Source: Bradyrhizobium sp. CER78
GTDB lineage: Bacteria; Pseudomonadota; Alphaproteobacteria; Rhizobiales; Xanthobacteraceae
Length of the DNA stretch: 64,000 nt
Assembly: GCF_029846235.1 (NCBI RefSeq)
Contig: NZ_JARVWP010000011.1
Span: 1-64,000, forward strand
Reading direction: 5' to 3'
Under the pieces are notes generated by a model. The model had not been told where the DNA came from. It did not search any database and worked only from the letters and a program-made list of their open reading frames with translations. Shown piece after piece: positions 49,134-57,308 of this stretch. The stretch's first letter is position 1, and each line of letters opens with the position of its first letter. The translations under genes were made by a program, and so were the position numbers.

Positions 49134-50438
49134 ATGGCTTCCAGGCTCGTCGATCCGTCGCCTCGATCCTACCCCCCATCGGTTTCGTTCGTGCGCAGGG
49201 CCGGCCCCATTTTACGCGCCGTCGGCGAGACCGACACGTTCGCCGACATCCAGAACTGGCTTCTGGAGGAAGCTGCCACTGAGCGTGAAATGCTTCACCT
49301 TCTAGTCAAGCTGATCACGCGAATGAAGGCTGCCGGCTCTTTGGTCGACCGCCTGACCCTGCATATCGGAACGCTCCACCCCCAGTTGGTCGGGTTCGCA
49401 TGGGTGTGGAATAGCGATGACGGCTTCTGCGACGAGGTCCGCGTGGCCGACGCAACGGTAGCTTCCGATGCGTACAAGCTCAATCCGCTACAACGTATTG
49501 TCGAAACAGGGGAGACAATCAGGCGCGAGCCGAACGATCTTTCCGCGCAGGCCGAATTTCCTATCATGGCCGAACTGGCGGCCGCCGGCATGACTGACTA
49601 CGCGGCGATTCCGCTGTGCGGCCTGGATTCGAGAAATGTCATTACCATCGCGACGAAGTCGCCAGGTGGCTTTCGCGAGGCCGAGTTCGACTGTCTGATG
49701 GATCTTTTCAAGTTGTTTGCTCTGCATGTGCAGAGGCACAGCGAACTGAGAATCTCCGAGAATGCGTTGGGTGCCTATCTCGGATCGGGCGCTGCTGCCA
49801 AGGTGCTCGAAGGTGCGATCAAACGAGGTGCTGGAGACTCGATTCGCGCGGTGATTTGGGTCTCGGACCTCAGAAACTTCACGAAGATGTCGGACGCCTT
49901 AGCGCCGGCGGATATGCTCGTGTTGCTCAATGCATATTTCGAGGCGATGGCCAGCGCCGTTTCCGCCCACGGCGGCGAAACCCTCAAGTTCATCGGCGAC
50001 GGTATGCTCGCCGTGTTTCCAGTGACGGAGGGTGTCGCCGAAGCTGCACGCGCGGCCGCGTCGGCGGCAAGAGAGGCGATCGCCAGGCTCGAGGCCTACA
50101 GTCGGAAAATCCGCGTCGCATCCGCCGCCAAAGGCCAACCCTTGCTCCGGGCGGGCATCGTCCTTCATGAAGGGGAGGTGTTCTTCGGCAACATCGGCGC
50201 TCCGGACCGTCTGGACTTCACGGTCATCGGTGCAGCCGTCAACGAGGCCTGCCGCGTCGAAGCACTGACCAAGACGATCGGCCGGGATCTTCTCATGACC
50301 GAAGCCGTGGCCAGGCACCTCCCGCACGATGTGGAGCATCTCGGCGAGCACCAGTTACGGGGCGTCTCCGCCCGGATGGCCGTGTATGGATTGCCGGATG
50401 ACACCTCCAAACGTCGCGCGCGGCTCTGTCCGCCCTAG
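49134..50438 (+). CDS. Class III adenylate/guanylate cyclase
   Basis: A 434-residue soluble cyclase. Residues about 45-215 look like a GAF-type sensor domain. The class III catalytic domain (about 235-420) keeps both metal Asp residues: Asp245 (WVSDLRNFTKMSD) and Asp289 (FIGDGMLAVFP). The LDFTVIGAAVNEACRVE stretch supplies the purine-contacting Thr and the transition-state Asn and Arg, fitting the IIIb subclass and cAMP formation. The start at 49134 follows GGGAG. It lies 10 bases after the LysR gene, and its stop overlaps the stop of the convergent OYE gene (50435-50438). Confidence 0.87.
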   Translation: MASRLVDPSPRSYPPSVSFVRRAGPILRAVGETDTFADIQNWLLEEAATEREMLHLLVKLITRMKAAGSLVDRLTLHIGTLHPQLVGFAWVWNSDDGFCDEVRVADATVASDAYKLNPLQRIVETGETIRREPNDLSAQAEFPIMAELAAAGMTDYAAIPLCGLDSRNVITIATKSPGGFREAEFDCLMDLFKLFALHVQRHSELRISENALGAYLGSGAAAKVLEGAIKRGAGDSIRAVIWVSDLRNFTKMSDALAPADMLVLLNAYFEAMASAVSAHGGETLKFIGDGMLAVFPVTEGVAEAARAAASAAREAIARLEAYSRKIRVASAAKGQPLLRAGIVLHEGEVFFGNIGAPDRLDFTVIGAAVNEACRVEALTKTIGRDLLMTEAVARHLPHDVEHLGEHQLRGVSARMAVYGLPDDTSKRRARLCPP

Positions 50439-51547
50439 CCTCGGCCGACGGTCGTTTCGAGGCTTGGATAGTCGAGATATCCTGTATCTGAGCCACCATA
50501 GATGCCGATCCGTTGCGGCGCGTTGTACGGGCCGCCGGCTCGAATCCGTGCCGGGAGATCGGGATTGGCCAGGAAGAGGCGCCCAAAAGCGACGGCGTCC
50601 GCCTCGCCGGAGCTGATGATTCCTGCGGCGCGCTCCGGAGTAATACCCGCATTGACAATGAGCGGCCCGCTATAATGGCCGCGGATCATGGAATGCATCC
50701 GCTCGTAGTCAGGCGCTCCTGTCCAGGCGTTAGTGTCGGCAAGGTGCAGATAGGCAAGGCAGGCGGTCTGCAGCCAACGCGCCAGTGGCCCATAAGTGTC
50801 TTCAGGTTTCGGGTCGCGCGTGCTGTTGTAATCCGCGAAAGGCGAAAGCCGCAGTCCTATCCGCGAAGGCGGCATGACCTCGGAGATTGCCGCGACGATT
50901 TCTTGTAGCAGCCTGGAGCGGCCTTCGGAGTTGCCGCCATAGCCGTCGGTGCGAAGATTGATGGTCGGAGAAAGAAACTGATGGATCAAATAGCCGTTGG
51001 CGCCGTGGATCTCCACGCCGTCGAAACCCGCACGAACAGCGTTGGCGGCCGCAACTCTGAACTCGTCTACGACATCCTGGATCTCACCAAGCGTCATCGC
51101 GCGTGACGATGTCGCCGCGATCCGCACATATGCTCCGTTGGCGAGGAGCGCCCACACCTGCAATGCGTCCAGATCGTCGTTGACCCCCGAGGGCGACAGC
51201 GGTTGCTCTTCGGACAATAGACCGCGCGCGCTTGCGCGCCCGGCGTGCCAGAGCTGCGCGACGATGCGTCCGCCCTTTTCGTGGACCCGATCGACAACCG
51301 CTTTCCATCCCTCGGTCTGTTCGTCCGTCCAGAGACCTGGCGTTCGGTCAAATGCCCGGGACCGCGGTCCTACGTTGATGCCTTCGCTCACAATGAGACC
51401 GGCGCCCGCACGCGTTGCGTAGTATTCAGATGCGGTCGGATTGATGACGCCGGCCTCGTTGGCGCGCGACCGCGTCATCGGGGCCATAACGATTCTGTTC
51501 GCCAGATCGAGCGCGCCCAGGTTCGTCGGATGGAAAAGATCGGTCAT
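50435..51547 (-). CDS. Old yellow enzyme family alkene reductase
   Basis: A 370-residue FMN-dependent oxidoreductase of the OYE family, which reduces activated C=C bonds and nitro compounds with NAD(P)H. Family motifs are NRIVMAPMTRSRA, AQLWHAGRAS, and the substrate-binding GVEIHGANGYLIHQFLSP (His181, Asn184, Tyr186), then FGRLFLANPDLPARI near the end. Length is normal. It is the last gene of a leftward group with two FAD monooxygenases and an MFS transporter, 47 bases after the preceding stop. Confidence 0.92.
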   Translation of the reverse strand: MTDLFHPTNLGALDLANRIVMAPMTRSRANEAGVINPTASEYYATRAGAGLIVSEGINVGPRSRAFDRTPGLWTDEQTEGWKAVVDRVHEKGGRIVAQLWHAGRASARGLLSEEQPLSPSGVNDDLDALQVWALLANGAYVRIAATSSRAMTLGEIQDVVDEFRVAAANAVRAGFDGVEIHGANGYLIHQFLSPTINLRTDGYGGNSEGRSRLLQEIVAAISEVMPPSRIGLRLSPFADYNSTRDPKPEDTYGPLARWLQTACLAYLHLADTNAWTGAPDYERMHSMIRGHYSGPLIVNAGITPERAAGIISSGEADAVAFGRLFLANPDLPARIRAGGPYNAPQRIGIYGGSDTGYLDYPSLETTVGRG

Positions 51548-51594
51548 GTTTCTTACTCCTTCGAGATTCGATTCTTGCGTCGAGATCCAACGAG

Positions 51595-52743
51595 CTAGTC
51601 GGTGCTTCTTTCGCGCGACCAGCGATTCCCCAGCGCGAGGCCGTATTGATAGAGAGCGTTCCCGTACTCGAGCTGCAGCCGCTCGGTGGACTGGAGCGCA
51701 ATATCGACGTTCGCGCGTGCCGACTTCAGAGCCCGTGCGAGGACGGAAGCCTCATAAGCAGCCTTGGCCGTTCCTCCCGCGGTGTGGGGCCGCACGACGA
51801 ACGCGGCGTCGCCGGTCAGCAGGATGCGACCGAACAGCGTCTCCGGGACCGTCACGTCGCGTATGGTCTGGAGGAAGGGGTCCCGGGTTTCCGAGACCAG
51901 TGCGGCCATCTTGGGATGGAGCTCGCGTGAGGCATACGCGCTCAGCGCAGCAATGGTTCCATCTGGCGTCGTACCCCGCGGAAGCGAGGATCGATGTTGG
52001 ACGCCGTTCTTGTCAGTAAGCACGTGGGTCAGGTCGTCCGGAGCGACGTGTACATACCAGACCCAATTCAGACGGCGCGAACCTGGTGAAACAGCGCCGT
52101 CGCGTCCAGGAATGAAATACGCCAGCATATGCCCGCCGCTGCGGGCCTCGGAGAAAGTGAAGAGATCGTCGAAAAAGGGCAGAAGATCGTGCGGCACGTC
52201 GCGCTCATCGAGCGTACCCCTCCAGGCCACATAGCCGGCGTATCGCGCCTCGACATCGGGAAGCAGCCTTCGCCGCATCGCAGACCCCGAACCATCAGCT
52301 GCTATGAATAGATCGCTTTCGATCACGGTGCCGTCGCTCAGGGTCGCCGAGACCCTGGAGCCGATCTGGGTTACCGCCTTCACCTCGGAGCCTGCGCGAT
52401 AGCATTCGTCCGGAACGGCCGCCCGCAACGCTGCGTGGATGGCTTCCCAGGACGTGAACTCCTGCGGCATGTCTTGAAGGATGCCGTCCCCGCCGTCGTG
52501 GTCGAGATACCGTCGTCCGCGGCAGGATGTGAAGGGAAGGGGCCCCGCGCCGTTGTCTTCGAGCAGCCGTATCAATTCGTTCTGAACCACGATCCCGGCC
52601 CCTCGGGCCATCATCGGGCCGGGGGTACGTTCGTGCACGCTGACTGTCGCACCAAGCTTTCGAAGGACGATCGCATTGCAAAGCCCGGCGACCGACCCGC
52701 CGCTGATCGCTACTGTGAAGCCGTGCTCGGAATGCCAACTCAT
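51595..52743 (-). CDS. FAD-dependent aromatic monooxygenase
   Basis: A 382-residue group A flavin monooxygenase. The FAD-binding motif is ISGGSVAGLCNAIVLRKLGA; DLFIAADGSGSAMRR is the DG motif, and ILLTGDAAFVVRPHTAGGTAKA is the GD motif. The GDAAFVxRPHxxxGxxKA form resembles 2,6-dihydroxypyridine 3-hydroxylase. The start at 52743 is preferred because GGGAGAAG lies just before it; the frame opens at 52788, overlapping the upstream stop. Paralogues are at 52785 and 60459. The role is likely hydroxylation of an aromatic or N-heterocycle. Confidence 0.87.
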   Translation of the reverse strand: MSWHSEHGFTVAISGGSVAGLCNAIVLRKLGATVSVHERTPGPMMARGAGIVVQNELIRLLEDNGAGPLPFTSCRGRRYLDHDGGDGILQDMPQEFTSWEAIHAALRAAVPDECYRAGSEVKAVTQIGSRVSATLSDGTVIESDLFIAADGSGSAMRRRLLPDVEARYAGYVAWRGTLDERDVPHDLLPFFDDLFTFSEARSGGHMLAYFIPGRDGAVSPGSRRLNWVWYVHVAPDDLTHVLTDKNGVQHRSSLPRGTTPDGTIAALSAYASRELHPKMAALVSETRDPFLQTIRDVTVPETLFGRILLTGDAAFVVRPHTAGGTAKAAYEASVLARALKSARANVDIALQSTERLQLEYGNALYQYGLALGNRWSRERSTD

Positions 52744-52784
52744 CTTCTTCTCCCAATCCGTACCCTCGAAGACCACGCCGGTGC

Positions 52785-53894
52785 TCACATCAGATGGATG
52801 CCAAGTTCGCGACCGGACGCGGCGATAGCCCTGCCTGCTTGAGCGCGTTCCTCGACAAAGTTGCGTAGCGCGCTCTCGAGCGGAGCCAATGACAGATGCT
52901 TTTGCAGCGCCATGGCGTCCGCTGCAGCCTTCGCGATTCCCATCCCGGTGTGCGGTCGCACCACAAACGCCGCGTCTCCCACCAGGGCGATCCGTCGTGA
53001 TACCATCCGTTCGGATTCATAGTCGAAGATGCCCTGCACGAAGGGTTGGGCGGTCGCTTCGATCGCGGCAGCGAAGGAGCGCGGGAGCAGCCGTCTCGCA
53101 TCGTCGACCAGTCGTTCGCGTGCGCGATCGGACAGGGCGGCCGGCGGCAGTGAGTATGGATGAATCCGGCCCTCGCGGTCCGTGAGGACCTCATCGCGTG
53201 CGCTGGGTCCGGCCGCAGGCCGATACCAGACCCAATTGTATCTCCTGCGTCCGGTCTCGGTTTCTCCGTTGGGACCGGGCACCAGAAAGCCGATGATGTG
53301 GGACTGGGGCATTCGAAAATATGCGAAGCGGTCGAGGAGCTGCTCTGCCGCATGGCTCGGCAGAGCAGCTTCCGGAAGTAGACCGCGCCATCCGACGTAG
53401 CCGGCATACGAATTCGTGGCGGAAGGGCGGTCGACTACGCGACGCGCGACGGACGCTATCCCATCAGCGCCGACGACCAGTTCCGCGATCGCCTCGCTTC
53501 CGTCAGCGAAGCGAATGTTGACCCGGTCGGCCTCCTCGCGTAGGTGCTCGACCTTCCTGTCCAGTAGATATGCCCCTTCCTTCATGTGCTCCCGGAAGAC
53601 ACGATGGATGGAATCCCACGATAGCTGCATCTGAGGTGGCATCTGCGTGACGACCGCAGATTCCGCGCCGTCGAATACGATGCGTTCTCGTGCGACGACG
53701 CCGACCCGTGCCACGTGTTCGCATCCGGAGGCCCGCAGGATTGCGAAGGTCTCCCGCTTGCCCAGGAGGCCCGCGCCGCGTCCCTCAAGCCCATGGACCG
53801 AGCGTTCGTAGACCATGACATCGTGTCCATGCTGTCGAAGCAGCGTTGAGGTGAATAGTCCTGCGAGAGAACCCCCGACGACCGCGATGCGCAT
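52785..53894 (-). CDS. FAD-dependent aromatic monooxygenase
   Basis: A 369-residue flavin monooxygenase with MRIAVVGGSLAGLFTSTLLR at the very start (FAD dinucleotide motif), AELVVGADGIASVARR, and ALVGDAAFVVRPHTGMGIAK. It resembles the genes at 51595 and 60459. The start at 53894 places the Rossmann motif at the N-terminus as is usual; the open frame to 54038 overlaps the MFS gene and is unlikely. It lies 28 bases after the MFS stop. Confidence 0.88.
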   Translation of the reverse strand: MRIAVVGGSLAGLFTSTLLRQHGHDVMVYERSVHGLEGRGAGLLGKRETFAILRASGCEHVARVGVVARERIVFDGAESAVVTQMPPQMQLSWDSIHRVFREHMKEGAYLLDRKVEHLREEADRVNIRFADGSEAIAELVVGADGIASVARRVVDRPSATNSYAGYVGWRGLLPEAALPSHAAEQLLDRFAYFRMPQSHIIGFLVPGPNGETETGRRRYNWVWYRPAAGPSARDEVLTDREGRIHPYSLPPAALSDRARERLVDDARRLLPRSFAAAIEATAQPFVQGIFDYESERMVSRRIALVGDAAFVVRPHTGMGIAKAAADAMALQKHLSLAPLESALRNFVEERAQAGRAIAASGRELGIHLM

Positions 53895-53922
53895 GCCTGA
53901 TAATCTCCGGGTCGCCGATGCT

Positions 53923-55131
53923 TCAGTGAAGCGACGCGTTGCCGGTCCGGGATGCGAGCGTCGGTAGCTGCAGCAGCAGGCCCGCGGCCGCAAGCACAGC
54001 CCCGTAGCCGCAGACACCGAGCCAGGACAGATGCGCATAGGCCCAACTCGCGCCGAGGGATCCGAGCGAGCCGCCGAGGAACATCGCGGTCATGAACACG
54101 GTATTCAGCCGGCTGCGCGCCTCCGGGCGGAGCGCGAAGATCAAATGCTGATTTGAAACCAGCGCGGCATTGACACCGACATCCAGCAACACTACTCCGA
54201 CGACCAGTCCCGCGACGGCGTTCCAGCCGGCGAAAACCACCCATGAGAAAAGCGATATGGCAGCGGCGATCGCGACCACGAGGTGAGAACCCCGCCTATC
54301 GGCGACGCGACCTGCGAGGGGCGCAGCAAGAATGCCCGACGCTCCGATGACACCGAACAGGCCGGCGATTTCCGGTCCGAGTCCGAATGCGGGTTCCTGA
54401 AGGTGCAGAGATAGCACGGTCCAGAAAGCGATGAACGAGGCGAACAGCATCGCTTGCGTCGCCGCGGCGAGGCGCAGCGCAGGCTCCTCGACGAGGAGGT
54501 GCACGAGCGAACGCAGCGCGGCAACGTATCCGATCTTTTGCGTCGCATGGTGCCGCGGCAGGATCGAACGGACCAGCGCGGCGGCACCGAGTGCCAAGGG
54601 CGCGCCCAGCCAAAACATCTCACGCCATCCGAAATGCGATCCGACGAAGCCGGCGATGGTGCGACTGAGGAGAATGCCGCCCAATATTCCACTGACGACC
54701 GTTCCGACGGCAGCTCCTCTGGTCCGATCGTCGGCAAGCGTCGCAGCGAATGGGACGATCTGCTGGGCCACCGTGGCCGCCACGCCCAGCGCGAGCGAGG
54801 CCGCGATCAACGTGGCCGCGGAGGGAGCGGCCGCGGCGAGTGCGAGAGCCGCCGCGAGAACGATGAATTGCGCAGCAATGAGGCGCCGGCGCTCGACAAG
54901 GTCACCCAACGGCACCAGCAAGAGCAAGCCGACGGCGTAGCCGAATTGTGTGGCCGTCGGGATCAGACCGATTATCGAAGAGTTCGGGAAGTTTGCCTCG
55001 ATCAGGCCGAGCAAAGGCTGGTTGTAGTAGATGTTTGCGACCGCGATCCCTGCGCAAACCGCCATCGCGAATGTACGCGCCCGTGTGAGCTCGGGCGCCT
55101 TTTGGGCCGTCGTAATCGTTGACGTCTGCAT
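53923..55131 (-). CDS. MFS transporter
   Basis: A 402-residue inner-membrane transporter with about twelve helices. The first helices contain AVCAGIAVANIYYNQPLLGLI, a motif typical of the YgaY/arabinose-efflux-like MFS group, and VPLGDLVERRRLIAAQFI is the loop between helices 2 and 3. It is the first gene of the leftward group MFS, FAD monooxygenase, FAD monooxygenase, OYE. A palindrome matching those beside the TetR gene lies 76-95 bases upstream of the start, so TetR control is likely. It may import the substrate or export a toxic intermediate. Confidence 0.87.
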   Translation of the reverse strand: MQTSTITTAQKAPELTRARTFAMAVCAGIAVANIYYNQPLLGLIEANFPNSSIIGLIPTATQFGYAVGLLLLVPLGDLVERRRLIAAQFIVLAAALALAAAAPSAATLIAASLALGVAATVAQQIVPFAATLADDRTRGAAVGTVVSGILGGILLSRTIAGFVGSHFGWREMFWLGAPLALGAAALVRSILPRHHATQKIGYVAALRSLVHLLVEEPALRLAAATQAMLFASFIAFWTVLSLHLQEPAFGLGPEIAGLFGVIGASGILAAPLAGRVADRRGSHLVVAIAAAISLFSWVVFAGWNAVAGLVVGVVLLDVGVNAALVSNQHLIFALRPEARSRLNTVFMTAMFLGGSLGSLGASWAYAHLSWLGVCGYGAVLAAAGLLLQLPTLASRTGNASLH

Positions 55132-55476
55132 CGCTGCAATCCTCGTTCGCCGGTGCGCCGTTCAGTGTCCACGTCGCCGGCTCTTGACTTCAAGCAGGTC
55201 CGAAGTTAATTATCAATTGATAAATAACAAGGCGTCGTCACGAACTGATTGCGGCCTGTGTTTATCGGTGCGCGAACGCGGCCCGTGCGCCGGCTCTTCG
55301 CGCGCGAATCCGTTGCTTACCTACGCCTCGAGCAAGCGGGTGTATTGGACGTCGTGCGCATGCTTTGGATTGGCTCGCCGCGCTGTGATCGGGAGATCGT
55401 GCAAGCCGCGCGCGAAATTGAAAAGAAGCTGCTTCGATCCTCCTGATATGGCGATCGCATCCGGGAGGAAAGGGCG
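55132..55476. other. Divergent control region of the two catabolic groups
   Basis: The 345 bases between the leftward MFS group and the rightward cytochrome group. It contains the TetR-type palindrome at 55207-55226. For rightward transcription, TTGACT (55184-55189) and AATTAT (55208-55213) are 18 bases apart, and the palindrome overlaps that -10. A GAGGAAAGG ribosome site precedes the cytochrome start at 55477. Confidence 0.45.
55207..55226. promoter_or_regulatory. Putative TetR operator 1
   Basis: The perfect 14-base palindrome TTATCAATTGATAA (55210-55223) extends to 20 bases with one mismatched pair. The same half-sites TTATCA and TGATAA, followed by ATAA, occur twice upstream of the monooxygenase gene at 60459, beside the TetR gene. 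It is the best candidate binding site for that regulator. Confidence 0.65.
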
Positions 55477-56778
55477 ATGAGGCTCAGGTTTGTTCTTCTT
55501 GTGCTGATTGCGATCGGTGCGCTCGGCGGCACCGCGGCGCTTCTCTATGCGTGGGAATCGCCAATTCCTCCCATTGATCCGCGGTCGTTCGGCGCGCCGG
55601 ATCGGGCGCTGGTACGTCGCGGAGCCAGCCTTGCGCTCATTGGGGACTGCGCCACATGTCATACGGCACCCGGCGGAGTCCCCTATGCGGGAGGGCTCGC
55701 GATGCCGACGCCCTTCGGGACGATCTACTCCACCAACATCACCCCCGATCCGGAAACAGGCATCGGGCGATGGTCGATGCAGGCGTTCATTCGTGCCCTG
55801 CGGTCCGGGGTTGATCGGGAAGGCCGCCATCTGTACCCGGCTTTCCCGTACGATCATTTCACGCGCGTGTCGGACGATGACGCGAGGGCGCTCTACGCCT
55901 TCTTCATGTCGATCGATCCAGTCAATTCGTCCGCACCATCCAACGCGCTTCCGTTTCCGCTCAACGTGCGTCTGACATTGGCTGGCTGGAAGCTCCTCTT
56001 CTTGCGCCAGGCGCGTTTCGTCGCCGACCCGTCGAGGGATGAAAGGTGGAACAGGGGAAAGTATCTAGTCGATGGACTGGGCCACTGCGGTGCCTGCCAT
56101 TCTCCGCGAAATCTGCTCGGCGCAGAAAAGGCGTCAGCCGAATTTGAAGGTGGCGAGGCCGAAGGCTGGCGAGCCTATGCGCTCGGCCGATACTCGCAAT
56201 CGCCCGTCGCATGGGACGAAGCCGCCCTCACGGATTACCTCGCGCACGGCTCGCATCCTCTGCATGGGACTGCGCAGGGGCCCATGGCGAACGTGGTCGA
56301 CAATCTGGCCCAGGTCGATCCTGCGGACGTGAGCGCGATGGCCTACTATCTCGCCTCGCTCGGCAAAGGTGAGGGGCAGAACAAATCGGAGCGAGCTCCT
56401 TCGGGGCCGGGACATCTGCCGCAGGCCGCCGGGACGCAGGCGGCGACGCCTTCTATTCCATCCGACGGAGGCGGCGCGATCTACGCCACCGTCTGCGCGT
56501 CGTGCCACGAGGGCGACAGACCTCTACCGCTGGGCGGCGCGAGACTCGATCTCTCCACTGCGCTCACGGACGACACACCCGCCAACCTGATCAACCTGGT
56601 GATGAAGGGCATACCGGCGGCTGGCGCTTCCGCGCGTCCGATCATGCCGGGTTTTGGCGACGTCCTCGGCGACCGTCAGATTTCGGATCTCGCCAACTAT
56701 CTGCGTAGCAGGTTCGCGGGGAGGATCCCGTGGGGCGGGCTGGCCAAAGCGGTTGTTGAAGCAAGAGGCGGCCGGTGA
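55477..56778 (+). CDS. Triheme c-type cytochrome, dehydrogenase electron acceptor
   Basis: A 433-residue cytochrome with an N-terminal membrane anchor or signal (FVLLVLIAIGALGGTAALLYA) and three CxxCH heme sites: Cys58-His62 (CATCH), Cys204-His208 (CGACH) and Cys340-His344 (CASCH). The layout matches the cytochrome subunit of membrane alcohol dehydrogenases and the C-terminal cytochrome part of nicotinate dehydrogenase NicB. With the two genes that follow, it should carry electrons from a periplasmic molybdenum hydroxylase to the respiratory chain. A strong ribosome site precedes the start. Confidence 0.9.
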   Translation: MRLRFVLLVLIAIGALGGTAALLYAWESPIPPIDPRSFGAPDRALVRRGASLALIGDCATCHTAPGGVPYAGGLAMPTPFGTIYSTNITPDPETGIGRWSMQAFIRALRSGVDREGRHLYPAFPYDHFTRVSDDDARALYAFFMSIDPVNSSAPSNALPFPLNVRLTLAGWKLLFLRQARFVADPSRDERWNRGKYLVDGLGHCGACHSPRNLLGAEKASAEFEGGEAEGWRAYALGRYSQSPVAWDEAALTDYLAHGSHPLHGTAQGPMANVVDNLAQVDPADVSAMAYYLASLGKGEGQNKSERAPSGPGHLPQAAGTQAATPSIPSDGGGAIYATVCASCHEGDRPLPLGGARLDLSTALTDDTPANLINLVMKGIPAAGASARPIMPGFGDVLGDRQISDLANYLRSRFAGRIPWGGLAKAVVEARGGR

Positions 56779-56819
56779 GCGCGCGTCCCTCAAGAACTCG
56801 AGAGGCTTAGTGAAGCATC

Positions 56820-57308
56820 ATGACGACGTTGATCATCAACGGTGAGAGCCGATCCGTCGAAGCGAGCCCTGACACGCCGCTGCTCTACGTTCTCAGGGAC
56901 GAGCTTGGCCTGAACGCCGCGAAATACGGTTGCGGGCTAGGCCAATGCGGAGCTTGCACCGTCATCGTCGATGGCAAGGCGGTCTTCTCCTGCGTAACGC
57001 CGGTAACGGTGCTGGAGGGGCGTGCAGTCACCACGCTGGAAGGACTCGGAAGCCATGATGCGCCTGGCCCGATGCAGCTGGCGTTCATCGCCGAGCAGGC
57101 CGCACAATGCGGCTATTGCATTCCCGGCATGATGATGCGTGCTCAGGCGTTGCTAAATCGCGATCCCCACGCCACCGATGAAGCAATCAGAGCGGAATTG
57201 CAGCCTCATCTCTGCCGCTGCGGCACGCATATGCGGATCTTGCGTGCGATCCGGCGCGCGGCGGACGAGATGAGGCCGAAGGCAGAAGAAGCGGGGACAG
57301 GCCGATGA
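56820..57308 (+). CDS. (2Fe-2S) subunit of molybdenum hydroxylase (IorA/NicA-like)
   Basis: A 162-residue iron-sulfur protein. The plant-type cluster is bound by Cys38, Cys43, Cys46 and Cys58 (YGCGLGQCGACTV) and the second cluster by Cys97, Cys100, Cys132 and Cys134 (CGYC, CRCG). Length and spacing fit IorA, NicA and other small subunits of xanthine-dehydrogenase-family enzymes. It passes electrons from the Mo centre to the cytochrome. The stop overlaps the large subunit's start by four bases. Confidence 0.92.
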   Translation: MTTLIINGESRSVEASPDTPLLYVLRDELGLNAAKYGCGLGQCGACTVIVDGKAVFSCVTPVTVLEGRAVTTLEGLGSHDAPGPMQLAFIAEQAAQCGYCIPGMMMRAQALLNRDPHATDEAIRAELQPHLCRCGTHMRILRAIRRAADEMRPKAEEAGTGR

